Shown: positions 53,022 to 61,833, numbered from the stretch's first letter. The stretch is DNA of 64,000 nucleotides from Flavobacterium sp. WV_118_3 (GCF_039778605.1 NZ_CP156060.1:1-64000), one strand, 5' to 3'. Numbers and translations are program-made. Notes: generated by a model from the letters alone, not told the origin.

Positions 53022-53978
53022 ATGAAAGTAACACAACATATAGCCAATGCTAAAGGGAAATCGCTTTTCTCTTTCGAAATATTACCGCCATTAAAAGGCC
53101 AGAACATTCAGTGCATTTTTGATAATATCGAACCGCTGATGGAATTTAAACCGCCATTTATAGATGTGACCTATCACCGGGAAGAATACGAGTACAAAGA
53201 GTTGCCTAATGGTTTGCTCGAAAAGAAAATCGTTAAAAAACGACCGGGTACGGTTGGAATTTGTTCGGCAATTCAGAATAAATATCAGGTGGATGCCATT
53301 CCGCATATTCTGTGTGGTGGGTTTAACAGAGAAGATACCGAAAATTTCCTGATTGACATGGATTTCCTCGGAATCGATAACGTAGTGGCTTTACGCGGCG
53401 ATGCGGTAAAAAGCGAAATCTATTTTAAACCCGAAAAAGAAGGAAATCAGTATGCGAGCGAACTGGTAACGCAAATCAATAACCTAAACAACGGGATTTA
53501 TCTGGATGCGGATTTGCAAAATACCAATAAGACCAATTTTTGTATCGGCGTGGCCGGTTATCCCGAAAAGCATATGGAAGCACCGAGCTTGGATAGCGAT
53601 ATTCATTTCCTAAAACAAAAGATCAAAAACGGAGCAGATTATATCATTACCCAAATGTTTTTTGATAATCGTAAGTTTTTCGATTTTGTAGCCAAATGCC
53701 GGAAAGAAGGTATCGAAGTGCCGATTATCCCGGGTTTAAAACCAATTTCTACCAAAAAGCAACTCAATCAGATTCCACATCGTTTTAAAGTGGATTTGCC
53801 TGATGAATTGATTATGGAAGTGGTAAAAGCAGCGGATAATGAAACCGTAAAAGAAATCGGAATCGAATGGTGCATTGCCCAAAGTCGGGAATTAATAGCC
53901 GCCGGAATACCGGTTTTACATTACTATTCGATGGGACGTTCGGAAAGTATCCGGAAAATTGCAGCAACTGTATTTTAA
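53022..53978 (+). CDS. metF: 5,10-methylenetetrahydrofolate reductase
   Basis: This 318-residue flavoprotein has FSFEILPPLKGQ (near 15), DVTYHREE, ALRGDA (near residue 126) and GADYIITQMFFDN, then IPGLKPIS. It makes methyl-tetrahydrofolate, the methyl donor for MetH. It follows metH after 13 bp and is the last gene of the SAM-I-controlled unit. Confidence 0.94.
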   Translation: MKVTQHIANAKGKSLFSFEILPPLKGQNIQCIFDNIEPLMEFKPPFIDVTYHREEYEYKELPNGLLEKKIVKKRPGTVGICSAIQNKYQVDAIPHILCGGFNREDTENFLIDMDFLGIDNVVALRGDAVKSEIYFKPEKEGNQYASELVTQINNLNNGIYLDADLQNTNKTNFCIGVAGYPEKHMEAPSLDSDIHFLKQKIKNGADYIITQMFFDNRKFFDFVAKCRKEGIEVPIIPGLKPISTKKQLNQIPHRFKVDLPDELIMEVVKAADNETVKEIGIEWCIAQSRELIAAGIPVLHYYSMGRSESIRKIAATVF

Positions 53979-53984
53979 GAGCTC

Positions 53985-54020
53985 ACACCTGTAAGATTTT
54001 AAACCTTACAGGTGTTTTTA
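53985..54020. terminator. Palindromic terminator after metF
   Basis: Arms ACACCTGTAAG and CTTACAGGTGT with a 9-nt A/T loop, followed by five T. Its shape and outer bases resemble the ACCTGAC palindromes at 2365 and 29677, but here it can terminate. Confidence 0.75.
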
Positions 54021-54653
54021 TTTTTTTATTATTTTTCGTTTTACGACATTACTATTCTTATCCTGAATGGTTGCAAAGTAAATTCCGTTGGGCTGTGCCG
54101 TAATGTCTATGGAATTTGAAGCTGTTTTTAGGACACATTTTCCCATTTGATCGTGAATCTGTATTTCAGAAATAGTTTCCGCTGTTGCTATTTTGAACAA
54201 GCCATTAGTCGGGTTTGGGGAAATATGGACGGCTTCTTTTGCTGTTACGATGTTGTCCAACGATAGCTTTTTTTTGACAATTTTAAAGAATATAGCTCCT
54301 TGAAATATAACATTGACCGGATTTTTTGCTATAAGAATGGAGAACTCACCTTCATTGTTAAAAGTAGTTGACCAACTGCCGTTTCCATAAATATAACCGG
54401 AGTAATCCAGACGACCACCTCCTGCAAGAGGATTATAAACTGCAGATTTGCTATGAGGCATAACAACTAACCAAAACCAAGAGGAACTCTTTGGCGGGAA
54501 ATCGTGATAATTTACTGTTACAGTTGTGCCTGTTTCAAATGGACCTGTACTTATATTTAGATTCTTATTGGTATAATAATAGTCTATATTCATTTGCGCA
54601 TAGGTATAGCAACTAATCAGACAGCAGAATAAAATTTTTCGTATGTTTTTCAT
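54018..54653 (-). CDS. Small T9SS sorting-domain protein
   Basis: This 211-residue secreted protein has a signal peptide (MKNIRKILFCCLISCYTYAQ), a short beta-rich part without a recognised domain (residues about 22-130), and a type A sorting domain (VHISPNPTNGLFKIATAET, then PNGIYFATIQDKNSNVVKRK). T9SS would take it across the outer membrane. The N-terminal domain is too short to be an enzyme of a known class. It is convergent with metF and about 190 bp separates it from the divergent acyloxyacyl hydrolase gene. Confidence 0.78.
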   Translation of the reverse strand: MKNIRKILFCCLISCYTYAQMNIDYYYTNKNLNISTGPFETGTTVTVNYHDFPPKSSSWFWLVVMPHSKSAVYNPLAGGGRLDYSGYIYGNGSWSTTFNNEGEFSILIAKNPVNVIFQGAIFFKIVKKKLSLDNIVTAKEAVHISPNPTNGLFKIATAETISEIQIHDQMGKCVLKTASNSIDITAQPNGIYFATIQDKNSNVVKRKIIKK

Positions 54654-54841
54654 GGTTTAATTTATAAAAAGAAAAATACTAATGCTTAAAATCGTAAATC
54701 GTATAGATTTACGGTATTTGTAGAGGATAAAATGTATAGGGAGTAAAAACAGGAATTGTTGTCTTGCTAAGATAAGAATTGTGTCAGAAAATGATGGATA
54801 TATTCTGATTTGTCTATATTTGTCTGCTTGCCAAAGACAAA

Positions 54842-55936
54842 ATGAGACATTATTTATACTTAGTATTCCTGCTTTTTTATGGTTTCGCTTTTTCCCAAAA
54901 TGCAAAAGAGAAGCGCTATTTTGTGGAAGCCAATTACTTCTATGGGAATATATTGCCGCATAATAATGCGATAAAACATCTTATTACGTCGCATCCGGAA
55001 GGAATCTTACTCGGAATCAATCGCAAAACCTATGGGAGTGCCGCCTGGCAGTCGGACTATAATTTCCCGGATTACGGACTGTCGTTTCAGTATCAGGGAA
55101 ATAAAAACGAAGCGCTAGGAAATCTTTACGGACTTTACGGACATTATAATTTCTATTTTCTAAAGCGAAACCTGCAATTTAGAATCGGTCAGGGGATTGC
55201 CTATAGTACCAATCCGTATGATAAGGAAACCAACTTTCGGAATTTTGCCTATAGTACGCGCTTGATGCCCTCGACTTATTTTATGCTGAACTACAACAAA
55301 CAGCATGTGTGGAAAGGCCTCGGAGTACAAACCGGATTATTGTTGGTGCATCATTCGAATGCCAATGTCAAAGCACCGAATACCAGTACCAATACCATGG
55401 CTTTTACCGTTGGACTCAATTATAATTTCGATCAACAGGAGCCGGAATATACCGTGCTAAAAGATACTACCCGTTTTACGGAACCGTTGCGGTATAACGT
55501 GGTGTTTCGCGGTGGTGTGAATGAAAGCGATGTGATTGGTAGCGGACAATATCCGTTTTATGTGCTTTCGGGGTATGTCGATAAACGGATCAGTAAAAAA
55601 AGTGCCATTCAGTTCGGAGGCGATTTCTTCTGGTCGCTCTATCTGAAAGAATACATCCGCTATATGGCGATCGCCTATTACGAAAAAAACAGCGATCCTA
55701 ATGTCGATTATAAAAGAGCCGGTGTTTTTATAGGACACGAACTGTTTGTAAACCGCTTTACTTTCGAAACACAACTGGGGTATTATGTATATGATCCCGC
55801 AAAAATAAGCGCGTCCTTTTACCAGCGATTAGGACTCAAATTTTATGTGACCCGTAACGTTTCCGCAGGAGTAGGTTTAAAAACACATGCTGCGAAAGCC
55901 GAAGCGCTCGAATGTAGTCTTGGAATCCGATTGTAA
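54842..55936 (+). CDS. Acyloxyacyl hydrolase (PagL-like) family outer-membrane protein
   Basis: This 364-residue protein has a signal peptide (MRHYLYLVFLLFYGFAFSQN), early barrel strands and the motif LVHHSNANVKAP (about residues 171-182), matching the His-x-Ser-Asn of the PagL-type lipid A deacylase active site. The C-terminal part is more barrel strands ending ALECSLGIRL. Members remove an ester-linked acyl chain from lipid A. It overlaps in context with a head GIN lipoprotein gene 1 bp downstream. Confidence 0.8.
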   Translation: MRHYLYLVFLLFYGFAFSQNAKEKRYFVEANYFYGNILPHNNAIKHLITSHPEGILLGINRKTYGSAAWQSDYNFPDYGLSFQYQGNKNEALGNLYGLYGHYNFYFLKRNLQFRIGQGIAYSTNPYDKETNFRNFAYSTRLMPSTYFMLNYNKQHVWKGLGVQTGLLLVHHSNANVKAPNTSTNTMAFTVGLNYNFDQQEPEYTVLKDTTRFTEPLRYNVVFRGGVNESDVIGSGQYPFYVLSGYVDKRISKKSAIQFGGDFFWSLYLKEYIRYMAIAYYEKNSDPNVDYKRAGVFIGHELFVNRFTFETQLGYYVYDPAKISASFYQRLGLKFYVTRNVSAGVGLKTHAAKAEALECSLGIRL

Positions 55937-55937
55937 A

Positions 55938-56690
55938 ATGAAACAAATGACAAAATATTATTCTTGTTTATTGATCATCCTTTTTGTGCTGTTCTCCTGT
56001 AATTCCGAAAAAGCACCGGATTGTTTTATGGCTTCCGGGAGTATGATTACCAACGAAATCGAGGTGGCCGATTTTGAGAAAATTGATGTGGGAGAAGGAA
56101 TCGGAGTGGTGATCAAACAAGGAAGCCAAACAAAAGTAGTCGTCGAAACGGGTTCCAATCTGATGTCGGGAATCAGTGTTTCTGTTTCGGAAAATAAATT
56201 GTACCTCCGAAATTCCAATGGCTGTAGTTGGTTTCGGGATAAAAATGTGACGAAGGTGTATATCACGGTGCCGGATCTGACGGGGATTTATTCGGCTTCC
56301 CAATTTGATATAACCTCCGATGGGATATTGAATTTTGACGATCTGACGTTACAGTCGGGAATGTATTCCGATACGGCTTCCGGGGTATTCGATTTGCAAC
56401 TGAAATGTACGAATCTAAAGGTCGAAGATAACCGGGCGACGTTATATCGGATATCCGGAAAAGTGACCGATTTGACTATTGCTTTTTATTCCGGGGAAGA
56501 GCGTTTTGAAGGGCAAAACCTGATGGCTCAGCATATTTATGTGTTTCAGCGAAGTACCAACGATATCATTGTAAATCCGCAACAGGATATAAAAGGAAAT
56601 ATTTACAGTACTGGGAATGTCGTGCTAAAAAACAACCCGTCTTTAGTAGAAATAGCCCAGCATTATACCGGGCATGTAGTCTATAATTAA
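55938..56690 (+). CDS. Head GIN domain (DUF2807) lipoprotein
   Basis: I start at ATG 55938, 1 bp after the previous stop, giving 250 residues with a lipoprotein signal (MKQMTKYYSCLLIILFVLFSC, lipobox Cys21). The rest fits the head GIN/auto-transporter-adhesin-like domain, a right-handed beta repeat (ADFEKIDVGEGIGVVIKQG near 44-62, then VYITVPDLTGIYSASQFD). These proteins are common and uncharacterised. Its terminator region meets the converging gldA gene. Confidence 0.82.
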   Translation: MKQMTKYYSCLLIILFVLFSCNSEKAPDCFMASGSMITNEIEVADFEKIDVGEGIGVVIKQGSQTKVVVETGSNLMSGISVSVSENKLYLRNSNGCSWFRDKNVTKVYITVPDLTGIYSASQFDITSDGILNFDDLTLQSGMYSDTASGVFDLQLKCTNLKVEDNRATLYRISGKVTDLTIAFYSGEERFEGQNLMAQHIYVFQRSTNDIIVNPQQDIKGNIYSTGNVVLKNNPSLVEIAQHYTGHVVYN

Positions 56691-56692
56691 AC

Positions 56693-57595
56693 TTATTTTT
56701 TCTGCGTCATTTCGCGGAATACGGCTTCCAGATTTTTGTTTTTCAGATTGAGCTGTAAGGTTTTTAAACCATTTTCCTGTGCAAAATCAAAAACGGCCGG
56801 ACGCATGTCTTTTTCCGTTGTAAAAGTAAGTTCCCAAATGGTATCGTGAACATTTCGATGCGATTGCAGGTTTGGAATTTTAGCAATTAATTGGGCTTCA
56901 ATCTGATAGTCAAATTCTACTTCAATAACCTGTTCGTTATCTTCATTCATCAGGCTATCCAGTTTTTTATCGGTTACGATTTTACCATTGTTAATGATGA
57001 TCACACGATCACAAATCGCTTCTACTTCCTGCATAATATGCGTCGAAAGAAAAACGGTTTTGTTTTTTCCGATATTTTTGATCAACTCACGGATCTCAAC
57101 CAACTGGTTCGGATCAAGTCCTGTGGTAGGTTCGTCGAGAATCAATACTTCCGGATCGTGTAATAAAGCCGTGGCCAGTCCAACACGTTGCCGGTATCCT
57201 TTGGAAAGTGCTCCTATCTTTTTATGACTTTCCGGTGTTAATCCGGTAAGCGCAATCACTTCGTCGATACGGGATTTCGCTACTTTATATACATCGGCAT
57301 TAAAAGCCAGGTATTCGCGAACGTATAGATCCAGATATAAAGGATTGTGTTCCGGAAGATAGCCAACCGATTTCTGAACAGCTTTTGGTGCTGTTGTAAC
57401 ATCATGACCGTTAACAGTGGCCGTACCTTCATCGGCATCCAAAAAAGTGGTCAGTATTTTCATTAAGGTTGATTTTCCGGCACCATTCGGCCCAAGGAAG
57501 CCTACAATTTCTCCCTTTTTTATCGAAAATGTAACCGAATCCAATGCTTTTTGTTCACCGTAATTCTTGGATATTTTTAAAACTTCAATAGACAT
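56693..57595 (-). CDS. gldA: Gliding motility ABC transporter ATPase GldA
   Basis: This 300-residue ATPase has Walker A (GPNGAGKSTLMKIL, residues about 35-48), the signature LSKGYRQRVGLATALL, Walker B (VLILDEPTTGLDPNQL) and the H-loop (STHIMQEVEAICDR). The C-terminal extension matches GldA, which with GldF and GldG forms an ABC transporter needed for gliding in F. johnsoniae. GldF and GldG are not in this window. A -7 element lies at 57615-57622. Confidence 0.88.
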   Translation of the reverse strand: MSIEVLKISKNYGEQKALDSVTFSIKKGEIVGFLGPNGAGKSTLMKILTTFLDADEGTATVNGHDVTTAPKAVQKSVGYLPEHNPLYLDLYVREYLAFNADVYKVAKSRIDEVIALTGLTPESHKKIGALSKGYRQRVGLATALLHDPEVLILDEPTTGLDPNQLVEIRELIKNIGKNKTVFLSTHIMQEVEAICDRVIIINNGKIVTDKKLDSLMNEDNEQVIEVEFDYQIEAQLIAKIPNLQSHRNVHDTIWELTFTTEKDMRPAVFDFAQENGLKTLQLNLKNKNLEAVFREMTQKK

Positions 57596-57614
57596 ACTAA
57601 TACCTGATTTGGAG

Positions 57615-57622
57615 CAAAAATA
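57615..57622 (-). promoter_or_regulatory. Promoter -7 element for gldA
   Basis: The minus strand reads TATTTTTG, about 20 bp before the gldA ATG, implying a short leader. Confidence 0.5.
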
Positions 57623-57696
57623 AGAAGAAATTAATGCTGATTATTTTAAAAATCATAAATTTTTTAAAAATCGGACAGGGGAAAATATTTTTTTTC

Positions 57697-57704
57697 TAAT
57701 TTTG
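57697..57704 (+). promoter_or_regulatory. Promoter -7 element of the aromatic operon
   Basis: TAATTTTG is a full match to TAnnTTTG; no TTG is found at -33. Transcription would start near 57710, just before the five-codon frame ATG GCA AAA AAA CCA TGA (57718-57735). Confidence 0.55.
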
Positions 57705-57731
57705 TCATTCAAATACAATGGCAAAAAAACC

Positions 57732-57815
57732 ATGAATTCAAGTAACACTTTTTATTATAACAATTTCTTTTATTTTTTCTGGAAAGAAGAAAGGGATTGT
57801 CATATGGTTATTTGA
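57732..57815 (+). CDS. Aromatic leader peptide of the pheA attenuator
   Basis: This 27-codon frame has a run FYYNNFFYFFW at codons 7-17: five Phe, three Tyr and one Trp. It continues KEERDCHMVI and ends with TGA. Bases GGGATTGT (57793-57800), shared by codons 21-23, are an exact complement of ACAATCCC (57849-57856) in the terminator's 5' arm. Its ATG overlaps the stop of a five-codon frame (ATGA). This is the standard layout of ribosome-mediated attenuation. Translation is inferred. Confidence 0.8.
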   Translation: MNSSNTFYYNNFFYFFWKEERDCHMVI

Positions 57816-57850
57816 TCGAAGTATACGAAAGAATTATAACACTATAATAC

Positions 57851-57882
57851 AATCCCGATGTTTTCCATCGGGATTTTTTTTT
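57851..57882 (+). terminator. pheA attenuator terminator
   Basis: Stem AATCCCGATG/CATCGGGATT, loop TTTTC, then T-run. It ends 5 bp before the pheA ATG. Leader bases 57793-57800 can pair with 57849-57856 (8 bp) and prevent it forming. Confidence 0.9.
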
Positions 57883-57887
57883 GGCTT

Positions 57888-58715
57888 ATGGAAAGGAAAA
57901 TTGCAATACAGGGAATCAAAGGTTCCTTCCACCATCAGGTAGCGAAAGAATACTTTAACGAAAGTAAAAACCTTATCGAATGTATGTCGTTCGACGAATT
58001 GGTGAAAAATGTACTCGACGACGATCGTAATCTGGGAATCATGGCATTGGAAAATTCGATTGCCGGATCGATTATTCCGAATTATGCACTTATTGATTTT
58101 AATAAACTGCACATTATCGGGGAGCATTATCTGGATATCCGGATGAATCTGATGGCGTTGCCGGGACAAACGATCGACGATATCCGGGAAGTACATTCCC
58201 ATCCGATGGCGTTATTGCAATGTAAAAAGTTTTTTAGCCGTTATCCGCATATCCGACTGGTGGAAGATGCCGATACCGCCGATACCGCGCGAAGAATCCG
58301 CGAAAAAGAACTCTCCGGAATCGGAGCAGTGGCCAGTAAAGTGGCTTCCGAGCTGTATGAGCTTCCCGTATTGGCCGAAAATATCCATACGATAACCAGT
58401 AATAAAACCCGTTTTGTGATTGTAAAAGCACAAAATTCGGTTATTCCGAAACCGGATATTAATAAGGTTTCGTTGAAGTTTGAATTGGAAGATATGCAGG
58501 GAAGTCTGGCCGGAATTCTGAATGTTATGAACGAGTACAGGTTGAGCCTTACCAAAATACAGTCGATGCCAATTATCGAAAAGCCCTGGCAGTATTCTTT
58601 CTTTATCGATGTCACGTTCGACAAGTATGCCGATTATGAAAAGGCAAGAACTACTTTGCAGCAAATAACGAAAGAATTTAAGGTTTTAGGGGAATATAAA
58701 AAAGGAGTAGTATGA
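57888..58715 (+). CDS. pheA: Prephenate dehydratase
   Basis: I start at ATG 57888 (275 residues), because an earlier in-frame ATG at 57858 lies inside the terminator hairpin. Family segments are IQGIKGSFHHQVAKEYF (near the N-terminus), MALENSIAGSI, and NKTRFVIV, followed by an ACT domain (SLAGILNVMNEYRLSLTKI) for Phe feedback. It makes phenylpyruvate from prephenate. It is the first gene of the aromatic operon and overlaps the aminotransferase by 4 bp (ATGA). Confidence 0.92.
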   Translation: MERKIAIQGIKGSFHHQVAKEYFNESKNLIECMSFDELVKNVLDDDRNLGIMALENSIAGSIIPNYALIDFNKLHIIGEHYLDIRMNLMALPGQTIDDIREVHSHPMALLQCKKFFSRYPHIRLVEDADTADTARRIREKELSGIGAVASKVASELYELPVLAENIHTITSNKTRFVIVKAQNSVIPKPDINKVSLKFELEDMQGSLAGILNVMNEYRLSLTKIQSMPIIEKPWQYSFFIDVTFDKYADYEKARTTLQQITKEFKVLGEYKKGVV

Positions 58716-59860
58716 TTACAACAGCAAAAAGATTAGATCAGGTTCAGGAATACTATTTCTCGCAAAAACTGCGGGAAGTACGGGAGTTGCAAGCCAAAGG
58801 AAAACCAGTGATTAATATGGGAATTGGTAGTCCGGATCTGGCGCCGGCAACTGCGGTAATGGAAGCCGTACAGGAAGCCATGTTGCAACCAGCTGCACAC
58901 CAATACCAAAGTTATCAGGGATTACCGGAACTCCGTCAGGCGATGGCCAATTTTTATGCGACGCATTTTAAAGTAAACCTAAATCCGGATTCGGAAATAT
59001 TGCCGTTAATGGGATCAAAAGAGGGAATCCTGCATATTGCCATGGCGTTCCTAAATGAAGGAGACGGTGTGCTGATCCCAAATCCGGGTTATCCAACCTA
59101 TGCATCGGTAGCCAATTTGGTCGGCGCCGAAAGTGTTTTCTATGATTTGTCTGCCGAACGAAACTGGGAACCCGATTTTAAAGTCCTGGAAAAACAAGAC
59201 CTTTCACGGGTAAAACTCATGTGGGTAAGCTATCCGCATATGCCAACAGGAGCTACAGGGAATCGTATGTTGTTTGAAAAACTGATTGCCTTTGCCAAAA
59301 AACACCGGATTCTGATTGTAAATGACAATCCGTATAGTTTTATACTAAACGAGAATCCGGAATCTATTTTGAGTATTCCCGGAGCGATGGAGGTGGCGAT
59401 GGAACTGAATTCGCTTAGTAAAACCTTTAATATGGCCGGTTGGCGTGTAGGAATGGTTATGGGGGAAAAAAAGGTAATTCAGGCGGTGCTAAAAGTGAAG
59501 AGCAATATGGACAGCGGAATGTTTTACGGTATTCAGAAAGGAGCGATTGCGGCGTTGCAAAGCGATGCCGACTGGTTTGCAAAACAAAACGAAGTGTATC
59601 AAACCAGACGGAATCTTGTTTTTAAACTGGCGCGAAAATTAAACTGCACGTTCGATACTAATAGCGTCGGATTGTTTGTCTGGGCGAAATTACCACCAGA
59701 AGAAAAATCGGCGGAAGCTTTTGTCGACAAATTGTTATACGATAAAAACCTGTTTATAGCACCCGGAACGATTTTCGGGAGTAATGGCGAAGGATACATC
59801 CGATTTTCGTTATGTATTCCGGAAGAAAAAATTAAAGAAATTCTAAAGCGATTTGAATAG
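58712..59860 (+). CDS. Class I/II pyridoxal-phosphate aminotransferase
   Basis: This 382-residue enzyme has the fold-type I aminotransferase signature: INMGIGSPDLAPA (near 35), NPGYPTYASV, NDNPYSFI (204-211) and the PLP lysine in SLSKTFNMAGWRVGM (Lys237). In this operon it most likely transaminates phenylpyruvate and hydroxyphenylpyruvate to Phe and Tyr, or prephenate to arogenate. The ATGA overlap with pheA and direct abutment with tyrA support that. Its true specificity is not visible. Confidence 0.88.
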   Translation: MITTAKRLDQVQEYYFSQKLREVRELQAKGKPVINMGIGSPDLAPATAVMEAVQEAMLQPAAHQYQSYQGLPELRQAMANFYATHFKVNLNPDSEILPLMGSKEGILHIAMAFLNEGDGVLIPNPGYPTYASVANLVGAESVFYDLSAERNWEPDFKVLEKQDLSRVKLMWVSYPHMPTGATGNRMLFEKLIAFAKKHRILIVNDNPYSFILNENPESILSIPGAMEVAMELNSLSKTFNMAGWRVGMVMGEKKVIQAVLKVKSNMDSGMFYGIQKGAIAALQSDADWFAKQNEVYQTRRNLVFKLARKLNCTFDTNSVGLFVWAKLPPEEKSAEAFVDKLLYDKNLFIAPGTIFGSNGEGYIRFSLCIPEEKIKEILKRFE

Positions 59861-60748
59861 ATGAAGGCAGAAGAAAAAGTTTTTATAATTGGTCTGGGGC
59901 TGATTGGCGGATCGTTGGCACTCGACTTTCGAAAACAAAATGAACAGGCGGTTTTCTTTGGAATTGATACTGATGAAAGCCATGTTAAAGAAGCATTGGA
60001 ACGCGGCATCATCGATCGTCAGGCCGACTGGGAACAATTGTCGGAAGCCGATTGGGTGGTTTTGGCCATCCCGGTGGACAAGGCGGTGGATGTCTTGCCG
60101 GAAGTACTGGATCGGATAAAGGAGAATGCCGTCGTGCTGGATGTGGGGTCGACAAAAGAACAAATCTGTAAAGTCGTTGAAAACCATCCGAAAAGGCGTA
60201 ATTTTATAGCCACGCATCCGATAGCGGGTACGGAGTTTTCAGGACCGTCGGCAGCCTTTGAAGGGCTATTTGAAGGAAAAACAAATATCATTTGCGAAAT
60301 TGAAAAAACAGCTTTTGCAATTCAGGAGAAAGCCCTGCAATTGTTTAAAAAAATAAAGATGCGAATCCGCTATATGGACCCAAAAGCACACGATAAACAC
60401 ATTGCTTATGTGTCGCATCTGTCGCACATCAGTTCTTTTATGTTGGGGAAAACCGTTATAGCAGAAGAGCAGAACGAAAGAGATATTTTCGATATGGCAG
60501 GAAGCGGATTCGAAAGTACCGTCCGACTGGCTAAAAGTTCGCCGGCTATGTGGGCGCCTATTTTTAAACAAAACCGGACAATGGTGCTGAAATCATTATC
60601 CGAATATATTGAAAACCTGAATCATTTTAAAAACCTGTTGGAAACCGGTGATTATGATTCGGTTTATGCCGAAATGGAACAAACAAATGCGATAAAAGAA
60701 ATTTTAAAAGGAATACATTTAAAAAAAGAATTGAGTTATGGAGAATAA
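59861..60748 (+). CDS. tyrA: Prephenate dehydrogenase
   Basis: This 295-residue protein begins with the NAD-binding VFIIGLGLIGGSLALDF (residues about 7-23), then VVLAIPVDKAVDV, VVLDVGSTKEQI, ATHPIAGTEFSGPSAA and YVSHLSHISSFML. These are typical TyrA dehydrogenase motifs. It oxidatively decarboxylates prephenate to hydroxyphenylpyruvate. There is no ACT or chorismate mutase domain, the latter being supplied by the next gene. It abuts the aminotransferase and overlaps the next gene by 11 bp. Confidence 0.92.
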   Translation: MKAEEKVFIIGLGLIGGSLALDFRKQNEQAVFFGIDTDESHVKEALERGIIDRQADWEQLSEADWVVLAIPVDKAVDVLPEVLDRIKENAVVLDVGSTKEQICKVVENHPKRRNFIATHPIAGTEFSGPSAAFEGLFEGKTNIICEIEKTAFAIQEKALQLFKKIKMRIRYMDPKAHDKHIAYVSHLSHISSFMLGKTVIAEEQNERDIFDMAGSGFESTVRLAKSSPAMWAPIFKQNRTMVLKSLSEYIENLNHFKNLLETGDYDSVYAEMEQTNAIKEILKGIHLKKELSYGE

Positions 60749-61820
60749 TGCTGCAATGAGAACATGGTTGGACGCTTTCAATTTGAATCACCCGTTGGTG
60801 ATTGCCGGGCCATGTAGTGCCGAAACAGAAGAACAGGTATTAAAAATAGCACACGAATTAAAGGATTCGGATGTAAGTGTTTTCAGAGCAGGAATCTGGA
60901 AACCGCGTACACGTCCGGGTGGTTTCGAAGGCGTAGGCGCCATCGGATTAAAATGGTTGCAGCGCGCCAAAGCGGAAACCGGTTTGTTGTTGGCCGTTGA
61001 GGTAGCTAATGCAAATCATGTGCAACTGGCTTTGGAACACGATGTAGATGTATTGTGGATTGGGGCCAGAACGACTGTAAACCCGTTTGCCGTTCAGGAA
61101 ATTGCCGATGCGTTAAAAGATACCGATAAAATTGTACTGGTTAAAAATCCGGTAAATCCCGATTTGGCGTTATGGCTTGGAGGAGTGGAACGTTTGTACA
61201 ATGCCAATATCAAAAAATTAGGCGTAATCCACAGAGGATTTTCGACTTACGAAAAAACAAAATACCGAAACAATCCGGAGTGGCAGTTGCCAATTGAGTT
61301 GCAAAGCAAATTCCCGGATTTGCCGCTAATTTGTGATCCGTCGCATATCACCGGAAAACGGGATATGATACTGGAAGTCTCACAACAGGCACTTGATCTG
61401 AATTATGACGGACTGATCATCGAAACACATATCGATCCGGATAACGCTTGGAGCGACGCCGCACAACAAGTAACGCCATCGGCTTTAAAACAGATTTTTA
61501 AAGATTTACGAATCCGTAAAATAACCGATGAAGCCGACGAGTACAACCAGAAATTGGAAGGATTGCGCACGCAGATTGACGAAATCGACAGCAAATTGCT
61601 GAATATATTAGGGAAGCGAATGAAGATTGCCGACAGTATTGGTGCGTTAAAAAAAGAACGCAACGTAGCCGTATTGCAAAACAAACGCTGGAATGAAATT
61701 CTGGGTAAAATGGTCTTGGAAGGCGAAGAACGTGGTCTAAGTGAGGAGTTTATCCTTAAGATGTTTAAAGCCATTCACCAGGAGAGTATCGCGCATCAGG
61801 AGAAAATAATAAATAGTTAA
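60738..61820 (+). CDS. Bifunctional DAHP synthase/chorismate mutase
   Basis: This 360-residue protein fuses a KDO8P-synthase-like DAHP synthase (VIAGPCSAETEEQ, FRAGIWKPRTRPGGFEG, DPSHITGKR; residues about 20-265) to a C-terminal AroQ chorismate mutase (LRTQIDEIDSKLLNILGKRMKIADSIGALKKE, read in parts, 275-310). It therefore supplies both the first step of the shikimate pathway and the chorismate-to-prephenate step. With pheA and tyrA the operon covers chorismate to Phe and Tyr. It overlaps tyrA by 11 bp. Confidence 0.93.
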   Translation: MENNAAMRTWLDAFNLNHPLVIAGPCSAETEEQVLKIAHELKDSDVSVFRAGIWKPRTRPGGFEGVGAIGLKWLQRAKAETGLLLAVEVANANHVQLALEHDVDVLWIGARTTVNPFAVQEIADALKDTDKIVLVKNPVNPDLALWLGGVERLYNANIKKLGVIHRGFSTYEKTKYRNNPEWQLPIELQSKFPDLPLICDPSHITGKRDMILEVSQQALDLNYDGLIIETHIDPDNAWSDAAQQVTPSALKQIFKDLRIRKITDEADEYNQKLEGLRTQIDEIDSKLLNILGKRMKIADSIGALKKERNVAVLQNKRWNEILGKMVLEGEERGLSEEFILKMFKAIHQESIAHQEKIINS

Positions 61821-61833
61821 CGGCTTAATTAGT

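Noticed and set aside
57858..57887. Upstream ATG for pheA
   Set aside because: It lies inside the attenuator hairpin; the ATG at 57888 starts the conserved domain.
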